From Bacillus taeanensis (GTDB lineage Bacteria; Bacillota; Bacilli; Bacillales; UBA6769), in the NCBI RefSeq assembly GCF_003318295.1, contig NZ_QOCW01000003.1, forward strand, positions 124,001 through 188,000: DNA of 64,000 nt, read 5' to 3'. This document shows positions 50,937-60,041 of the stretch, one piece after another. Below the pieces are notes generated by a model that was not told where the DNA came from, did no database searches, and saw nothing but the letters and a program-made list of their open reading frames with translations. The position numbers were made by a program, and so were the translations under genes. Each line of letters opens with the position of its first letter. Within the stretch, counting starts at the first letter, position 1.

Positions 50937-51884
50937 TTATGTGTAAGCAATATCGATGATTACTTTAAGGTGTATCGTTTTACCGTGTTGAAGGGCTTTC
51001 ATTCCGGTTAGTTCAGGAGGCAAATCCAGATTTGGCGCATTGGTTACCCAAGTATAAGGTTCTATGCTAATAACTTCATCAGTCATTCCCATTGTATAAA
51101 GGAGCCAGTACCGATATAAATCGGAAGTTTGAATGCGAATCTCATAGCCTTTTTTGGAAAGCACTGCTTCATGGGGGCGATTGCCGATTTGAAGCAATTT
51201 CTCAATTTGTAGACCCTGTAAATTGATTCCTTTAGTTAACGATTCGTAAGGTCCCAAAGTTAACAACCTTCCAGTTGGCATCAGTTCGGAATCTAACTCC
51301 CATTCATAGGAAACAGGAAGCTTTAGCGTCCATTTTTGCGGTTCATGATCAATACGAAACCATGGATGTAACCCGAATCCGACAGGAGCCGTCACCTTGC
51401 CGCGGTTTGTAATACTTACTTTTTGGGTTAGTTTACTCCCCATTAACTCGTATGTCATGATAAAAAGCAAGTCATGAGGATACTGCTGCAGAACATCGAG
51501 GAAATCAATTGTAGCAAATGTTGAAGTGATGGACTGGTGACTCCCTATTTGCATAGTGGAGTCGACTTTCCATGGATGCCGAGCAAGAAATCCGTGATTA
51601 TTATGCTTGTTCTCCCAGTTAATGTTCAATTGATATACTCTTCCTTGAAATTCAAAACGACCGAAACGAGTTCGATTAGGCGGGAATAAAACAGGTATAC
51701 CGTAAAAAATCGGTTCTTTTTTTAGCGTTTTCAGATTAGGAGGCTCTCGCAGCACTTCACGCTTCATGCGTCTATCCCATATTCTAAATAGATTGTTGCC
51801 GAGTGACGGACACAAAAAGACATTAAGATTCTCGTTTTGCAATGTATATATTTCAAATCCGTTCAATTGTTCTTTTGTAATCAT
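50937..51884 (-). CDS. Aldose 1-epimerase family protein (mutarotase)
   Basis: From ATG 51884 (GAAAGAGGTC upstream; earlier in-frame starts at 51947 and 51914 lack sites) the protein has 315 residues. Galactose-mutarotase fold hallmarks are NNHGFLARHPW, the catalytic-type His in GLHPWF and the Glu in SIEPYTWVTN. It interconverts anomers of free sugars and may supply the correct anomer of glucose or fructose released in the cell. It is monocistronic with its own terminator. Confidence 0.88.
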   Translation of the reverse strand: MITKEQLNGFEIYTLQNENLNVFLCPSLGNNLFRIWDRRMKREVLREPPNLKTLKKEPIFYGIPVLFPPNRTRFGRFEFQGRVYQLNINWENKHNNHGFLARHPWKVDSTMQIGSHQSITSTFATIDFLDVLQQYPHDLLFIMTYELMGSKLTQKVSITNRGKVTAPVGFGLHPWFRIDHEPQKWTLKLPVSYEWELDSELMPTGRLLTLGPYESLTKGINLQGLQIEKLLQIGNRPHEAVLSKKGYEIRIQTSDLYRYWLLYTMGMTDEVISIEPYTWVTNAPNLDLPPELTGMKALQHGKTIHLKVIIDIAYT

Positions 51885-51995
51885 ATACAATCGACCTCTT
51901 TCATCTTTGCTCATCCATGTATATGCCAATTCTAAAAAGTCAATCACCTAATATTCATAACTCAACTTTGGCAGTCAAATAAGTCTCTAGAAGCA

Positions 51996-52157
51996 TAATA
52001 AAAAACTCCTTTTAAAGGAATTTAGAGCTCAAAAGATGTTCTTATCATTGGGAGCAAAGGAGGTGACCTCTTAATCTCTCGAAATGGCAGGCCGATCATC
52101 TGTCTGATATATGTTTTGAGCTCCCTTACTTTAAAGATTTAAAGTAAGGGAGCTCAA
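51996..52157. ncRNA. Structured intergenic element, possible small RNA
   Basis: TTGAGCTCCCTTACTTTAAA (52116-52135) is repeated inverted at 52138-52157, a perfect 20-bp stem with a two-base loop, followed on the plus strand by TTTTAT. GAGCTCAAAA (52026-52035) and GGGAGC (52054-52059) can pair with the same 5' arm, giving competing folds. On the minus strand CCTTTAAAAGG followed by TTTTTTATTA forms a second terminator at about 51998-52018. Function and strand are not established. Confidence 0.4.
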
Positions 52158-52197
52158 TTTTATAAAGTATATAAAAGAATAAACCTAATATTAATTG

Positions 52198-53214
52198 CTA
52201 CACGTGCCTCCGCTTTGCAACACTTTCGCGAAGATTAATCGTGTAGGGCACAATATATTTATCAAACTGAAATTCATCTGCTTGAATTTGTTTTAATAAA
52301 AGCCGGGCACTTTCTTTTCCAAGTTCAGAATAGGAATAATAAACACCTGAAAGTTCTAATCTTGACGCTTTTGCAAGTACGGTGTCATCAAGCCCTAAAA
52401 CAGACACCTCTTCCGGTACACGAATGCCATGGTCCTGCAAACAGTTAACAGCCCCGATCGCCATTCCATCGTTAATCGCAATTAAAGCTGTAAATGATGT
52501 CCCTGCCGCTAACATTTTGTTTGTCTGAATGTAACCTTCTTCAATCGAATAATCGCCATGTCGGATCAATAATGGGGAAATCGCGATGCCGTTTTCTGAA
52601 ACAGCATCGAGTACTCCTTTTTTTCGCTGTTCCGAGTTTACCGAATGCATAGGTCCTCCCACAACAGCAAACTGTTTATGGCCAAGATCAATTAATTTTT
52701 GGGCAGACTCTTTTCCAAAATTATAATTGTCAAAGGTTACATATGAAATTTGCTCTTTCTCTGTATCTTGAAGCATGACTACTACAGGAATTGGTAAACT
52801 TTTAATTAATTCACGATGCTCTTTTTTAAACTCTTTTGTCGCAAAAAGAATCCCTTCAACTCGCTTTGAACGAAAAATTTCAAAATGCTTTATTTCGCTG
52901 TTGATATTGCCGTTTGAACATGCAATAAGAAGGTTATAGCCGTTTTCTTCTAGTACAGTGCTTACACCGGTAATCGAGCGGGGAATTCCTTCCCCTCTCA
53001 TATCATGGACAATTAGCCCGATTAAATGAGTTTTCTTGTCTGCTAGTTCCCTCGCTAAAATATTAGGGCGATAGCCCGTTTCCTCAATAATTTTTTCGAT
53101 TTTTTTTCTTGTACTTTCCTTTACTGGTCCAGAATTGTTAAAGACTCTCGATACTGTTGCAGTCGATACGCCTGCTTTCCTTGCGACTTCTGTTATATTA
53201 ATTTCTTTCTTCAT
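52198..53214 (-). CDS. scrR: LacI-family sucrose regulator
   Basis: This 338-residue repressor starts at ATG 53214, with the helix-turn-helix at once (NITEVARKAGVSTATVSRVFNN) and a periplasmic-binding-like effector domain. It lies 67 bases downstream of the sucrose-6-phosphate hydrolase gene, the scrA-scrB-scrR order seen in other Firmicutes. Likely operators are the three TGTAAAGCTTTACA-type palindromes before scrA. The effector is probably sucrose 6-phosphate or fructose, by analogy. Confidence 0.85.
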   Translation of the reverse strand: MKKEINITEVARKAGVSTATVSRVFNNSGPVKESTRKKIEKIIEETGYRPNILARELADKKTHLIGLIVHDMRGEGIPRSITGVSTVLEENGYNLLIACSNGNINSEIKHFEIFRSKRVEGILFATKEFKKEHRELIKSLPIPVVVMLQDTEKEQISYVTFDNYNFGKESAQKLIDLGHKQFAVVGGPMHSVNSEQRKKGVLDAVSENGIAISPLLIRHGDYSIEEGYIQTNKMLAAGTSFTALIAINDGMAIGAVNCLQDHGIRVPEEVSVLGLDDTVLAKASRLELSGVYYSYSELGKESARLLLKQIQADEFQFDKYIVPYTINLRESVAKRRHV

Positions 53215-53281
53215 ATGCCACAACACCGCCTAAACTTACTACAGCTATTATACAAAAAACAAACGCGTTGAAGAAACTATT

Positions 53282-54760
53282 TTAATTATACGTCCATTTC
53301 GCAGCATTCACTTTTACAGAACCATCGTTCGCAAAAAACGCAATACCTCGGCTTTCAGTTTTCGGAAAAATCCGCCCTGTAAATACTTCTTCTCCATCAT
53401 TCACAAAAATTTCAACTGAAGAGGAATCAACGAAAATTTGAAACGTAATCTTTTCTTCATGCAGTAAACATTTTCTTACTGTCCCATAACTTTCACCAAC
53501 CTGCTCACCAGAATGGGAGCGGTCAAAGATTACCTTTTTCCCGCCAGCATCATATTTTACAACTGTCTGTTCATTTTCTCCAACACGAAGAAAAACACCA
53601 AATTCATCAGCAGATCCTTTTTCAAACTGACAAATTAACTCATATGTTTCTCCTTCAAAACCGCTGTACGTTTTCACTTCATTTTCAAGTATATCTTCTA
53701 TTTCACTCTTTGCTTTTCGCAGTGCTTGAAGTTCTTTTGCCGGCTTTTGAATCAATTTATTATTGTTTACAGTTAGTTCACGCGGCAATGTTAAGCAGTG
53801 CGCCCAGCCGTTTTGATCAGTTGGATATTCAATTTCCGGAAGACCCATCCAGCCGATCAAAAGACGTCTTCCATCAGGTGACAACATTGATTGCGGTGCA
53901 TAAAAATCAAATCCGCGGTCTAATTCAATAAAGTTTCCATCCTGAAATACTGGCGGTTCATACTTCATCGGATCTCCTAATACATAACCTGATTGATAAA
54001 TATTTTGATAACGATCTTCCTCAGATTGAATTCCTTGTGGTGAAAAGATTAAGACACCTTTACCATCAAGTTCAAAATAATCAGGACACTCCCACATAAA
54101 CCCGAACTCTTGTAAGCTTTTATGAACCTCCATTTCACCTTCAAAATCCCACGTTTTTAAGTTTTGCGAGCGATACAACACAACACATCCTGTTTCATCA
54201 TCACGCTGTGCCCCGATAATCGCATAAAAGAAATCTCCCTTTTTCCACACTTTCGGATCGCGAAAATGATCAGTATATCCTTCAGGAACATGTGAAATAA
54301 CAGGATGAGGAAGCTTTTCAGTATTTCCTTCCTTATCCATTACTGCTAAACATTGATACGGATGTCTTATCCATTTTTCATCACGCGTATTTCCGGTATA
54401 CATTAAATATAATTTTCCTTCATATTCAATCGCACTTCCAGAAAATGCGCCATGGCTTTCATAATACTTGTCGGGTTCAATTCCTACTCCAACATTTTCC
54501 CAATGGACCAAGTCTTTTGATTTTGTATGATACCAATATTTCAAGCCGTGGACTGGACCTAACGGAAACCATTGATAAAATAAGTGATATTCCCCGTTAA
54601 AATAGGAAAAGCCGTTCGGATCATTTAATAGTCCTGTCTCAGGTTGGATGTGGAAATGTTGACGCCATGGACAGGAATCAATTTTTTCTTTTAATGTAAT
54701 CATCTCGCTTGGCTTTGATTCTTCAATACGTCTGTAACGTTGTTTTCTTGACCATTCCAT
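53282..54760 (-). CDS. scrB: Sucrose-6-phosphate hydrolase (GH32)
   Basis: This 492-residue cytoplasmic GH32 enzyme splits sucrose 6-phosphate, formed by the PTS, into glucose 6-phosphate and fructose. Motifs are TGLLNDPNG with Asp47, FRDP with Asp168 and MWECPD with Glu224. The GLKYWYHTKSKDLVHW segment is typical of the SacA/ScrB group and differs from the WGPMHWGH of the other GH32 enzymes here. It follows the PTS gene scrA. Confidence 0.93.
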   Translation of the reverse strand: MEWSRKQRYRRIEESKPSEMITLKEKIDSCPWRQHFHIQPETGLLNDPNGFSYFNGEYHLFYQWFPLGPVHGLKYWYHTKSKDLVHWENVGVGIEPDKYYESHGAFSGSAIEYEGKLYLMYTGNTRDEKWIRHPYQCLAVMDKEGNTEKLPHPVISHVPEGYTDHFRDPKVWKKGDFFYAIIGAQRDDETGCVVLYRSQNLKTWDFEGEMEVHKSLQEFGFMWECPDYFELDGKGVLIFSPQGIQSEEDRYQNIYQSGYVLGDPMKYEPPVFQDGNFIELDRGFDFYAPQSMLSPDGRRLLIGWMGLPEIEYPTDQNGWAHCLTLPRELTVNNNKLIQKPAKELQALRKAKSEIEDILENEVKTYSGFEGETYELICQFEKGSADEFGVFLRVGENEQTVVKYDAGGKKVIFDRSHSGEQVGESYGTVRKCLLHEEKITFQIFVDSSSVEIFVNDGEEVFTGRIFPKTESRGIAFFANDGSVKVNAAKWTYN

Positions 54761-54798
54761 TAAAAATGTCCCCTTTTAAAAAGAATGAAGAACTTGAC

Positions 54799-54844
54799 GG
54801 GAATGTCTCAAAAGCATAGTGTCAGACCCTATTGAGACATTCCC
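54799..54844. repeat. Inverted repeat between scrA and scrB
   Basis: GGGAATGTCTCAA and TTGAGACATTCCC form a perfect 13-bp stem. The loop contains TCAGACCCTATT, a phrase also present in the hairpin at 14311-14363. There is no U-tract, so it is probably an mRNA processing or stability element. Confidence 0.6.
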
Positions 54845-54857
54845 ATCACCTTCAGAT

Positions 54858-56312
54858 TTATGCTGCATTCGTATCATGACTTTCATTTTGTTTGTTCTTT
54901 TGCTCATAGCGTTTTGATAAGAAAAGTGTTAACAGAAATGAGACAGCAAACGCCAATACCATCCCGATAATATAGTGAAAAATTGACTTCCCTTGAATCG
55001 AGATAATACCTGGAAGACCAGCTGCACCAAGCGCGACAGCTAATGTTTTATTAAAGGTAATGTATGCGGCAGCGACAGCAGCACCTGCAATTGCCGCAAA
55101 AAACGGATAACGAAGCTTTAAGTTTACGCCAAACATCGCGGGCTCTGTAATACCAAGTAATCCTGAAATTCCTGATGCTGAAGCAATTCCTTTCATTTTT
55201 GCATTTTTTGTAACGAAAAAGACAGCAAGTGCAGCAGCTCCTTGGGCCACATTGGACATCGCCGCAATCGGAAAAATAAATGAACCGCCAGTTTTAGCAA
55301 TATTTGCTAATAATTGTGTTTCCACTGCAATAAAACTGTGGTGCATTCCTGTAATCACAATTGGTGCATATAATAAGCCCATAATGGCACCACCAATAAA
55401 ACCAGCTGTATCATATGTCCAAATAATACCATCTGTTAATACATTACCTGCTGAACGTGTAACAGGTCCTACAAACGTAAAGGTTAAAATTCCTGTAACA
55501 AAAATCGATAATAACGGCGTTAACAGTGTATCAAGCGAAGATGGTGTAATTTTACGAAATCCTTGTTCTACTTTCGCTAAAATATACGATGCTGCCAGTA
55601 CAGGGAGTACGGTCCCTTGATATCCAACCTTTTCGATCTCAAATCCAAAAATATTCCAAACCGGTACTTCTCCTTGTACAAGAGCACCGCCATAGCCCCA
55701 ACCGTTTAACAAATCAGGATGGACCATTAACATCCCAAGCGCGGCTCCTAAATAAGCGTTTCCCCCAAAGCGCTGTGTTGCAGAAAATCCAATTAAGATT
55801 GGAAGAAATACAAAGGCTGCATTTGAAAAGGTATTAATAAGTGCCGCAAGATCAGCCATTTCCGGATTTGCTTCAATCAATGATTTTCCTTCGACAAATA
55901 AATCAGGAGCTGTTAATAAGTTGTTAATTCCCATTAACAAACCTGCCGCCACAATGGCTGGAATGATTGGTACAAAAATATCAGAAAGCATTTTAACAAA
56001 GCGTTGAATCGGATTTAGCTTTTTCGTACTTGCCTCTTTTACATCTTTTGTTGACATATCATTTAACCCTGTTGAGGAAATCAACTCTTTATAAATGTGG
56101 TTAACGATACCCGTGCCTAAAATAATTTGAAATTGCCCACCTGTTGCAAACGTTCCTTTGACAACATCTAAATGGTCGAGATTCTCTTGATCCACTTTTT
56201 CTTCATCATTTAAAACAAGTCTTAAACGCGTCGCACAATGTGCAGCTGCTGCTACGTTTTCTTTCCCGCCTATAGCTTCTAAAATCTCTTGTGCCTGCTG
56301 CTTATAATTCAT
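54858..56312 (-). CDS. scrA: Sucrose-specific PTS permease EIIBC
   Basis: This 484-residue permease has an N-terminal EIIB domain with phospho-Cys25/26 in AAHCATRLRL and a ten-helix EIIC domain (about 105-460) with ITGMHHSF and GITEPAMFGVNL. It imports sucrose as sucrose 6-phosphate. No EIIA domain is fused, so phosphate must come from a separate glucose-type EIIA. ATG 56312 is six bases after AAGGAGG; ATG 56315 is only three bases after it. Confidence 0.93.
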   Translation of the reverse strand: MNYKQQAQEILEAIGGKENVAAAAHCATRLRLVLNDEEKVDQENLDHLDVVKGTFATGGQFQIILGTGIVNHIYKELISSTGLNDMSTKDVKEASTKKLNPIQRFVKMLSDIFVPIIPAIVAAGLLMGINNLLTAPDLFVEGKSLIEANPEMADLAALINTFSNAAFVFLPILIGFSATQRFGGNAYLGAALGMLMVHPDLLNGWGYGGALVQGEVPVWNIFGFEIEKVGYQGTVLPVLAASYILAKVEQGFRKITPSSLDTLLTPLLSIFVTGILTFTFVGPVTRSAGNVLTDGIIWTYDTAGFIGGAIMGLLYAPIVITGMHHSFIAVETQLLANIAKTGGSFIFPIAAMSNVAQGAAALAVFFVTKNAKMKGIASASGISGLLGITEPAMFGVNLKLRYPFFAAIAGAAVAAAYITFNKTLAVALGAAGLPGIISIQGKSIFHYIIGMVLAFAVSFLLTLFLSKRYEQKNKQNESHDTNAA

Positions 56313-56328
56313 CATTATCCTCCTTAAT

Positions 56329-56342
56329 TGTAAACCTTTACA
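56329..56342. promoter_or_regulatory. ScrR-type operator, imperfect copy
   Basis: TGTAAACCTTTACA, a two-base variant of the palindromes at 56378 and 56440, next to the scrA ribosome binding site. Confidence 0.55.
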
Positions 56343-56377
56343 TTTTAGCTTAAATAAAAAACAGAACTTTTATTAAA

Positions 56378-56391
56378 TGTAAAGCTTTACA
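56378..56391. promoter_or_regulatory. ScrR-type operator
   Basis: TGTAAAGCTTTACA, a perfect 14-bp palindrome, repeated identically 62 bases further upstream. Confidence 0.65.
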
Positions 56392-56439
56392 CTTTTAAAT
56401 AAAATAATATCCTTTTATTAAAAGGATGTAAATATAAAA

Positions 56440-56453
56440 TGTAAAGCTTTACA
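56440..56453. promoter_or_regulatory. ScrR-type operator
   Basis: TGTAAAGCTTTACA, the promoter-distal copy. The two perfect sites flank a region that should contain the scrA promoter. Confidence 0.65.
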
Positions 56454-56488
56454 TAATTGAACTTACATATGAGTATAAACAATTCTTT

Positions 56489-56502
56489 TGAAAACGTCAA
56501 CA
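56489..56502. promoter_or_regulatory. CcpA cre-like site upstream of scrA
   Basis: TGAAAACGTCAACA matches the cre consensus and lies about 180 bases before scrA. Confidence 0.6.
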
Positions 56503-56583
56503 AAAAAATTTATAAATCTTTTAATATCTGGAGTTTGATATAATCCTTCTTTCAAAGATAAGGCGGTTTATACTAAAAAAACA

Positions 56584-56609
56584 GCCTGTTTCTTTTAAAA
56601 GAAACAGGC
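56584..56609 (-). terminator. Terminator of the SDR gene
   Basis: A 26-base perfect palindrome, GCCTGTTTCTTTT and its complement, followed on the minus strand by TGTTTTTTT. Confidence 0.9.
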
Positions 56610-56670
56610 ACTTCTATTACAACTCCAATAAAATTTCAAAAATGAATTCTTTTTCTAAGGATTTATTTCT

Positions 56671-57471
56671 TTATCTCATCACAACCCCACCAGAAATTTT
56701 AAGAGATTCTCCTACAATATTCCCTGCTGCTTCTGTTAGTAAAAACGAAACTGCGTTTGCAACCTCCTCTGGTTTTGTAATACGTCCTGAAGGAATGTCT
56801 GCTTCTACATTTTTTAGCTGTTCTTCATATGTTATACCGTTTCTTCGCGCTTTTCGTTTAATCGCATCCCGTCCCATTTTTGTATCAACAAAGCCAGGAT
56901 TCACAGCATTGACACGAATGTTTGATTGAATCGCTTCCACTGCCATTGACTGGGTAAAACCCATCATCGCAAATTTTGAACCGGCATACGCAGTATTTCC
57001 ATATGTCCCTCTTAGTCCTGAAAGTGAGGAAATATTGACGATTGCGCCTCTTTTTTCTTTTAACATTTCTTTATAAACGAGCTGTGTTAATAACACAACA
57101 GATGTATAGTTTACATTCATCACGTTAAATAGATCTTCTTCTGACAACTCATCAACCGTTGAACCACACGTGATTCCTACCGAATTTACAAGTCCAGTAA
57201 TGTTCCCTAAAGCTTCTGTTGATTCACTAACTAAGCGCTCACGTTCATTGCTGTCTGTTAAATCTGCTTTATGAACATAGATCATCTCAGAAGATGTAAG
57301 CTTATCTAGTTCCCTTTTTAAGTTTTGCAGCTTATCTTCACTTCTACCTGTAACCGTTATTTTCGCGCCCATTTTTGCGATTGTTTTCGCCGTTTCACAG
57401 CCAATTCCACCTGTTGCACCGTTAATTAAGATATGTTCATTTTTTAATGCATCCGAAGCAAAAATACTCAT
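56671..57471 (-). CDS. SDR-family oxidoreductase (FabG-like)
   Basis: This 266-residue short-chain dehydrogenase has the NAD(P)-binding motif NGATGGIG (17-24), the NSVG element (96-99, usually NNAG), a catalytic Ser near 148 and YAGSK (Tyr162, Lys166). TGR at residues 41-43 suggests NADP preference. The closest general type is 3-oxoacyl-ACP reductase-like, but substrate cannot be assigned. It has its own terminator and is not linked to the sugar genes. GGGGGAAAACA precedes the ATG. Confidence 0.88.
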   Translation of the reverse strand: MSIFASDALKNEHILINGATGGIGCETAKTIAKMGAKITVTGRSEDKLQNLKRELDKLTSSEMIYVHKADLTDSNERERLVSESTEALGNITGLVNSVGITCGSTVDELSEEDLFNVMNVNYTSVVLLTQLVYKEMLKEKRGAIVNISSLSGLRGTYGNTAYAGSKFAMMGFTQSMAVEAIQSNIRVNAVNPGFVDTKMGRDAIKRKARRNGITYEEQLKNVEADIPSGRITKPEEVANAVSFLLTEAAGNIVGESLKISGGVVMR

Positions 57472-57569
57472 TGTTTTCCCCCTTTAACATTTTTATATGT
57501 ACTTGTATTTCACCACTTTTTCTTCTTTAAACCATTCTAGCATAGTGAAAAATAGGATTCTAAAAGGAA

Positions 57570-57597
57570 AAACTCCAGCTACCATTGTACCTGGAGA
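57570..57597 (-). terminator. Terminator of topB
   Basis: CTCCAGGTAC and GTAGCTGGAG pair on the minus strand and TTTTTCC follows. Confidence 0.75.
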
Positions 57598-57668
57598 AAG
57601 CATCAATTATTATTTTCTAATAGTTAAGCTGGCGGAGAAGCCCTCTTTTATTGTCATTTAATTTATTA

Positions 57669-59864
57669 TTACTTTAACTTAAGCTTTGCAAGAGCATCCG
57701 CTAATGCAGAGTTTGTAAAGTCATCCTTTTCTTTCTTTTGCTTGTTTAGATATTTTGAAACTTCTTTCTTTGATACTTTTGTATTTTTCTCTTTTTTTCG
57801 TCGGTCATTAAACGTAGAAAGCTTTTCACGGTGACCGCAGCGGCATACAAAAATCTGTCCCTCTCCTTGTCCTCTTAGTTCAAGCTTTTTACGGCAGTTT
57901 GGACAGCGAGCATTGGTAACTTTTGAAATGTTCTTTCTGTGACCGCAGTCTCTATCTTGGCAAACGAGCATTTTTCCTTTCTTGCCGTTTACTTCAAGCA
58001 TCAGCTTACCGCAGTCAGGACATTTACTGCCAGTTAAATTATCGTGCTTAAACTTTTGTTCGCTTTGCTTAATTTCATTTACAGCTGTTTTTGCATACTG
58101 TTTCATTTCATTGATAAATGATGTTTGGGAAAGTGAGCCTTTTGAAATCGCTTCAAGCTTTTGTTCCCATTCTGCTGTTAAAGCAGGAGATTTTAAATCT
58201 TCAGGAACAAGTTCTAGAAGCTGCTTTCCTTTAGAGGTTACTTTGATTCCTTTCCCTTGCTTTTCAACTAAAAAGCTGTTAAAAAGCTTTTCGATAATAT
58301 CCGCTCTCGTTGCCACCGTACCAAGTCCACCTGTTTGACCAAGCGTTTTAATAAGAGATTGATCTTCACCTGCCATATATTTTGCTGGATTTTCCATCGC
58401 AGATAGAAGCGTTCCTTCATTAAATAGCTCCGGCGGCTTTGTTTCTCCTTTCGTTTGTAAAAGAGTTGAAATTTTTAAGATATCACCTTTTGAAATGCTC
58501 GGCAGCAGCTGTTCCTTCATATCTCCTTGATTCTCTTCATCCTCAAACTGATTGTCATACACTTCTTTCCAGCCTTGAGCAAGGACTCGTTTTCCTTTTG
58601 CGATAAAGTTCTCATTGCCAATTTTCGCTTTAATCGTCGTTTGTTCATATTGAAACGGCGGATACAATACCGCTAAGAAACGCTTTACAACTAAATCATA
58701 AATTTTTCTTTCCTTATCACTTAAGGCGCTTAATGATACGCGCTCTTCTGTTGGAATAATCGCATGGTGATCAGATACTTTGCTGTTATCAACAAATGAT
58801 TTACTCTGCTTAATCGGCGTTTTTAAAACTTTCGAGGCTAATTTAGCATATTCTCCTGTACCGCACGCTTTCAATCGGTCTGGAAGCGTCTCAACAAGAT
58901 CACTTGAAAGATACCTTGAATCTGTCCGTGGATACGTTAATACTTTATGCTGCTCATAAAGCTTCTGCATAATTGACAGCGTTTCTTTCGCTGAATAGCC
59001 GAACCGTTTATTGGCGTCTCGCTGCAGCTCTGTTAAATCATAAAGCTGCGGTGCATAGCTTTTCTTGTCCGTTTTATTTACTTCCAATACTTCAGCAGCT
59101 TTCCCTTTTACCGCTTTTTCGAGCTTCTCAATCTTATCTTTTACAAATGTTCTTATGTCATTTGTTTTGCTGTCCTGCCATGTTAACTTTAAACTGCTGT
59201 CTGTTACGGCTTGAAGTCCGTAAAATGATTTTGGCTTAAAATTTTTAATTTCTTCTTCACGCGTTGCAATCATCGCAAGTGTCGGTGTTTGGACACGGCC
59301 GCAAGAAAGCTGGGCATTATATTTAGTCGTTAACGCACGCGTTGCATTAATGCCGACAAACCAGTCAGCTTCAGAACGCGCGACTGCTGATGCATAAAGG
59401 TTTTCATACGCTTTGCCATTTCGAAGCTTACGAAATCCTTCTTTAATTGCTTTATCTGTGACAGAAGAAATCCACAGCCGTTTAATCGGCTTTTTCACAT
59501 GCGCTTTTTCAATAATCCATCTGGCAACAAGTTCTCCTTCACGTCCCGCATCTGTCGCAATCACAATTTCATTAACATCTTTACGATTCATTTGCGCTTT
59601 AACCGCTTGAAATTGTTTTCCTGTTTTTTTAATAACAACAAGCTTTAATCGTGATGGAAGCATCGGTAAGTCTTCTAAGTTCCATGATTTATATTTTTCG
59701 TCATATACTTCAGGATCAGCTAATGTAACAAGATGTCCTAAAGCCCATGTAACGATATAGTTACTTCCTTCTATATAACCATTACCTTTTTTACTGCAGT
59801 TTAATACACGCGCTAAATCCCTTCCAACAGAAGGTTTTTCAGCTAATACTAATGTTTTACTCAT
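57669..59864 (-). CDS. topB: DNA topoisomerase III
   Basis: This 731-residue type IA topoisomerase relaxes negatively supercoiled DNA and resolves recombination intermediates. An N-terminal Toprim domain (MSKTLVLAEKPSVGRDLARV, then ATDAGREGELVARWI) is followed by the core with the active-site Tyr in LTYPRTDSRYL (about residue 310). The C-terminus has two Cys-rich zinc-ribbon segments (CPDCGKLM with CQDRDCGHR; CPNCRKKL with CRCGHRE) and a Lys-rich tail. GAGAGGATG precedes ATG 59864. Confidence 0.95.
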   Translation of the reverse strand: MSKTLVLAEKPSVGRDLARVLNCSKKGNGYIEGSNYIVTWALGHLVTLADPEVYDEKYKSWNLEDLPMLPSRLKLVVIKKTGKQFQAVKAQMNRKDVNEIVIATDAGREGELVARWIIEKAHVKKPIKRLWISSVTDKAIKEGFRKLRNGKAYENLYASAVARSEADWFVGINATRALTTKYNAQLSCGRVQTPTLAMIATREEEIKNFKPKSFYGLQAVTDSSLKLTWQDSKTNDIRTFVKDKIEKLEKAVKGKAAEVLEVNKTDKKSYAPQLYDLTELQRDANKRFGYSAKETLSIMQKLYEQHKVLTYPRTDSRYLSSDLVETLPDRLKACGTGEYAKLASKVLKTPIKQSKSFVDNSKVSDHHAIIPTEERVSLSALSDKERKIYDLVVKRFLAVLYPPFQYEQTTIKAKIGNENFIAKGKRVLAQGWKEVYDNQFEDEENQGDMKEQLLPSISKGDILKISTLLQTKGETKPPELFNEGTLLSAMENPAKYMAGEDQSLIKTLGQTGGLGTVATRADIIEKLFNSFLVEKQGKGIKVTSKGKQLLELVPEDLKSPALTAEWEQKLEAISKGSLSQTSFINEMKQYAKTAVNEIKQSEQKFKHDNLTGSKCPDCGKLMLEVNGKKGKMLVCQDRDCGHRKNISKVTNARCPNCRKKLELRGQGEGQIFVCRCGHREKLSTFNDRRKKEKNTKVSKKEVSKYLNKQKKEKDDFTNSALADALAKLKLK

Positions 59865-59999
59865 CGTAACATCCTCTCAAAGTCGCTATCCATAATAGTA
59901 CCATAAATGGGGCGGCTCACGCTTTTTCTGTTTTCCTTATAAAATACTTTCACTTTTAAGATCCTTTACATAAACTATAAAAAAATTTACTTGATAAGA

Positions 60000-60033
60000 A
60001 AAAAGCCCAAAACAACATATTGTTTGGGCTTTA
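60000..60033 (-). terminator. Terminator of the desaturase gene
   Basis: AAAGCCCAAACAA pairs with TTGTTTTGGGCTT on the minus strand and TTTTTC follows. Confidence 0.9.
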
Positions 60034-60041
60034 GTTTATAT

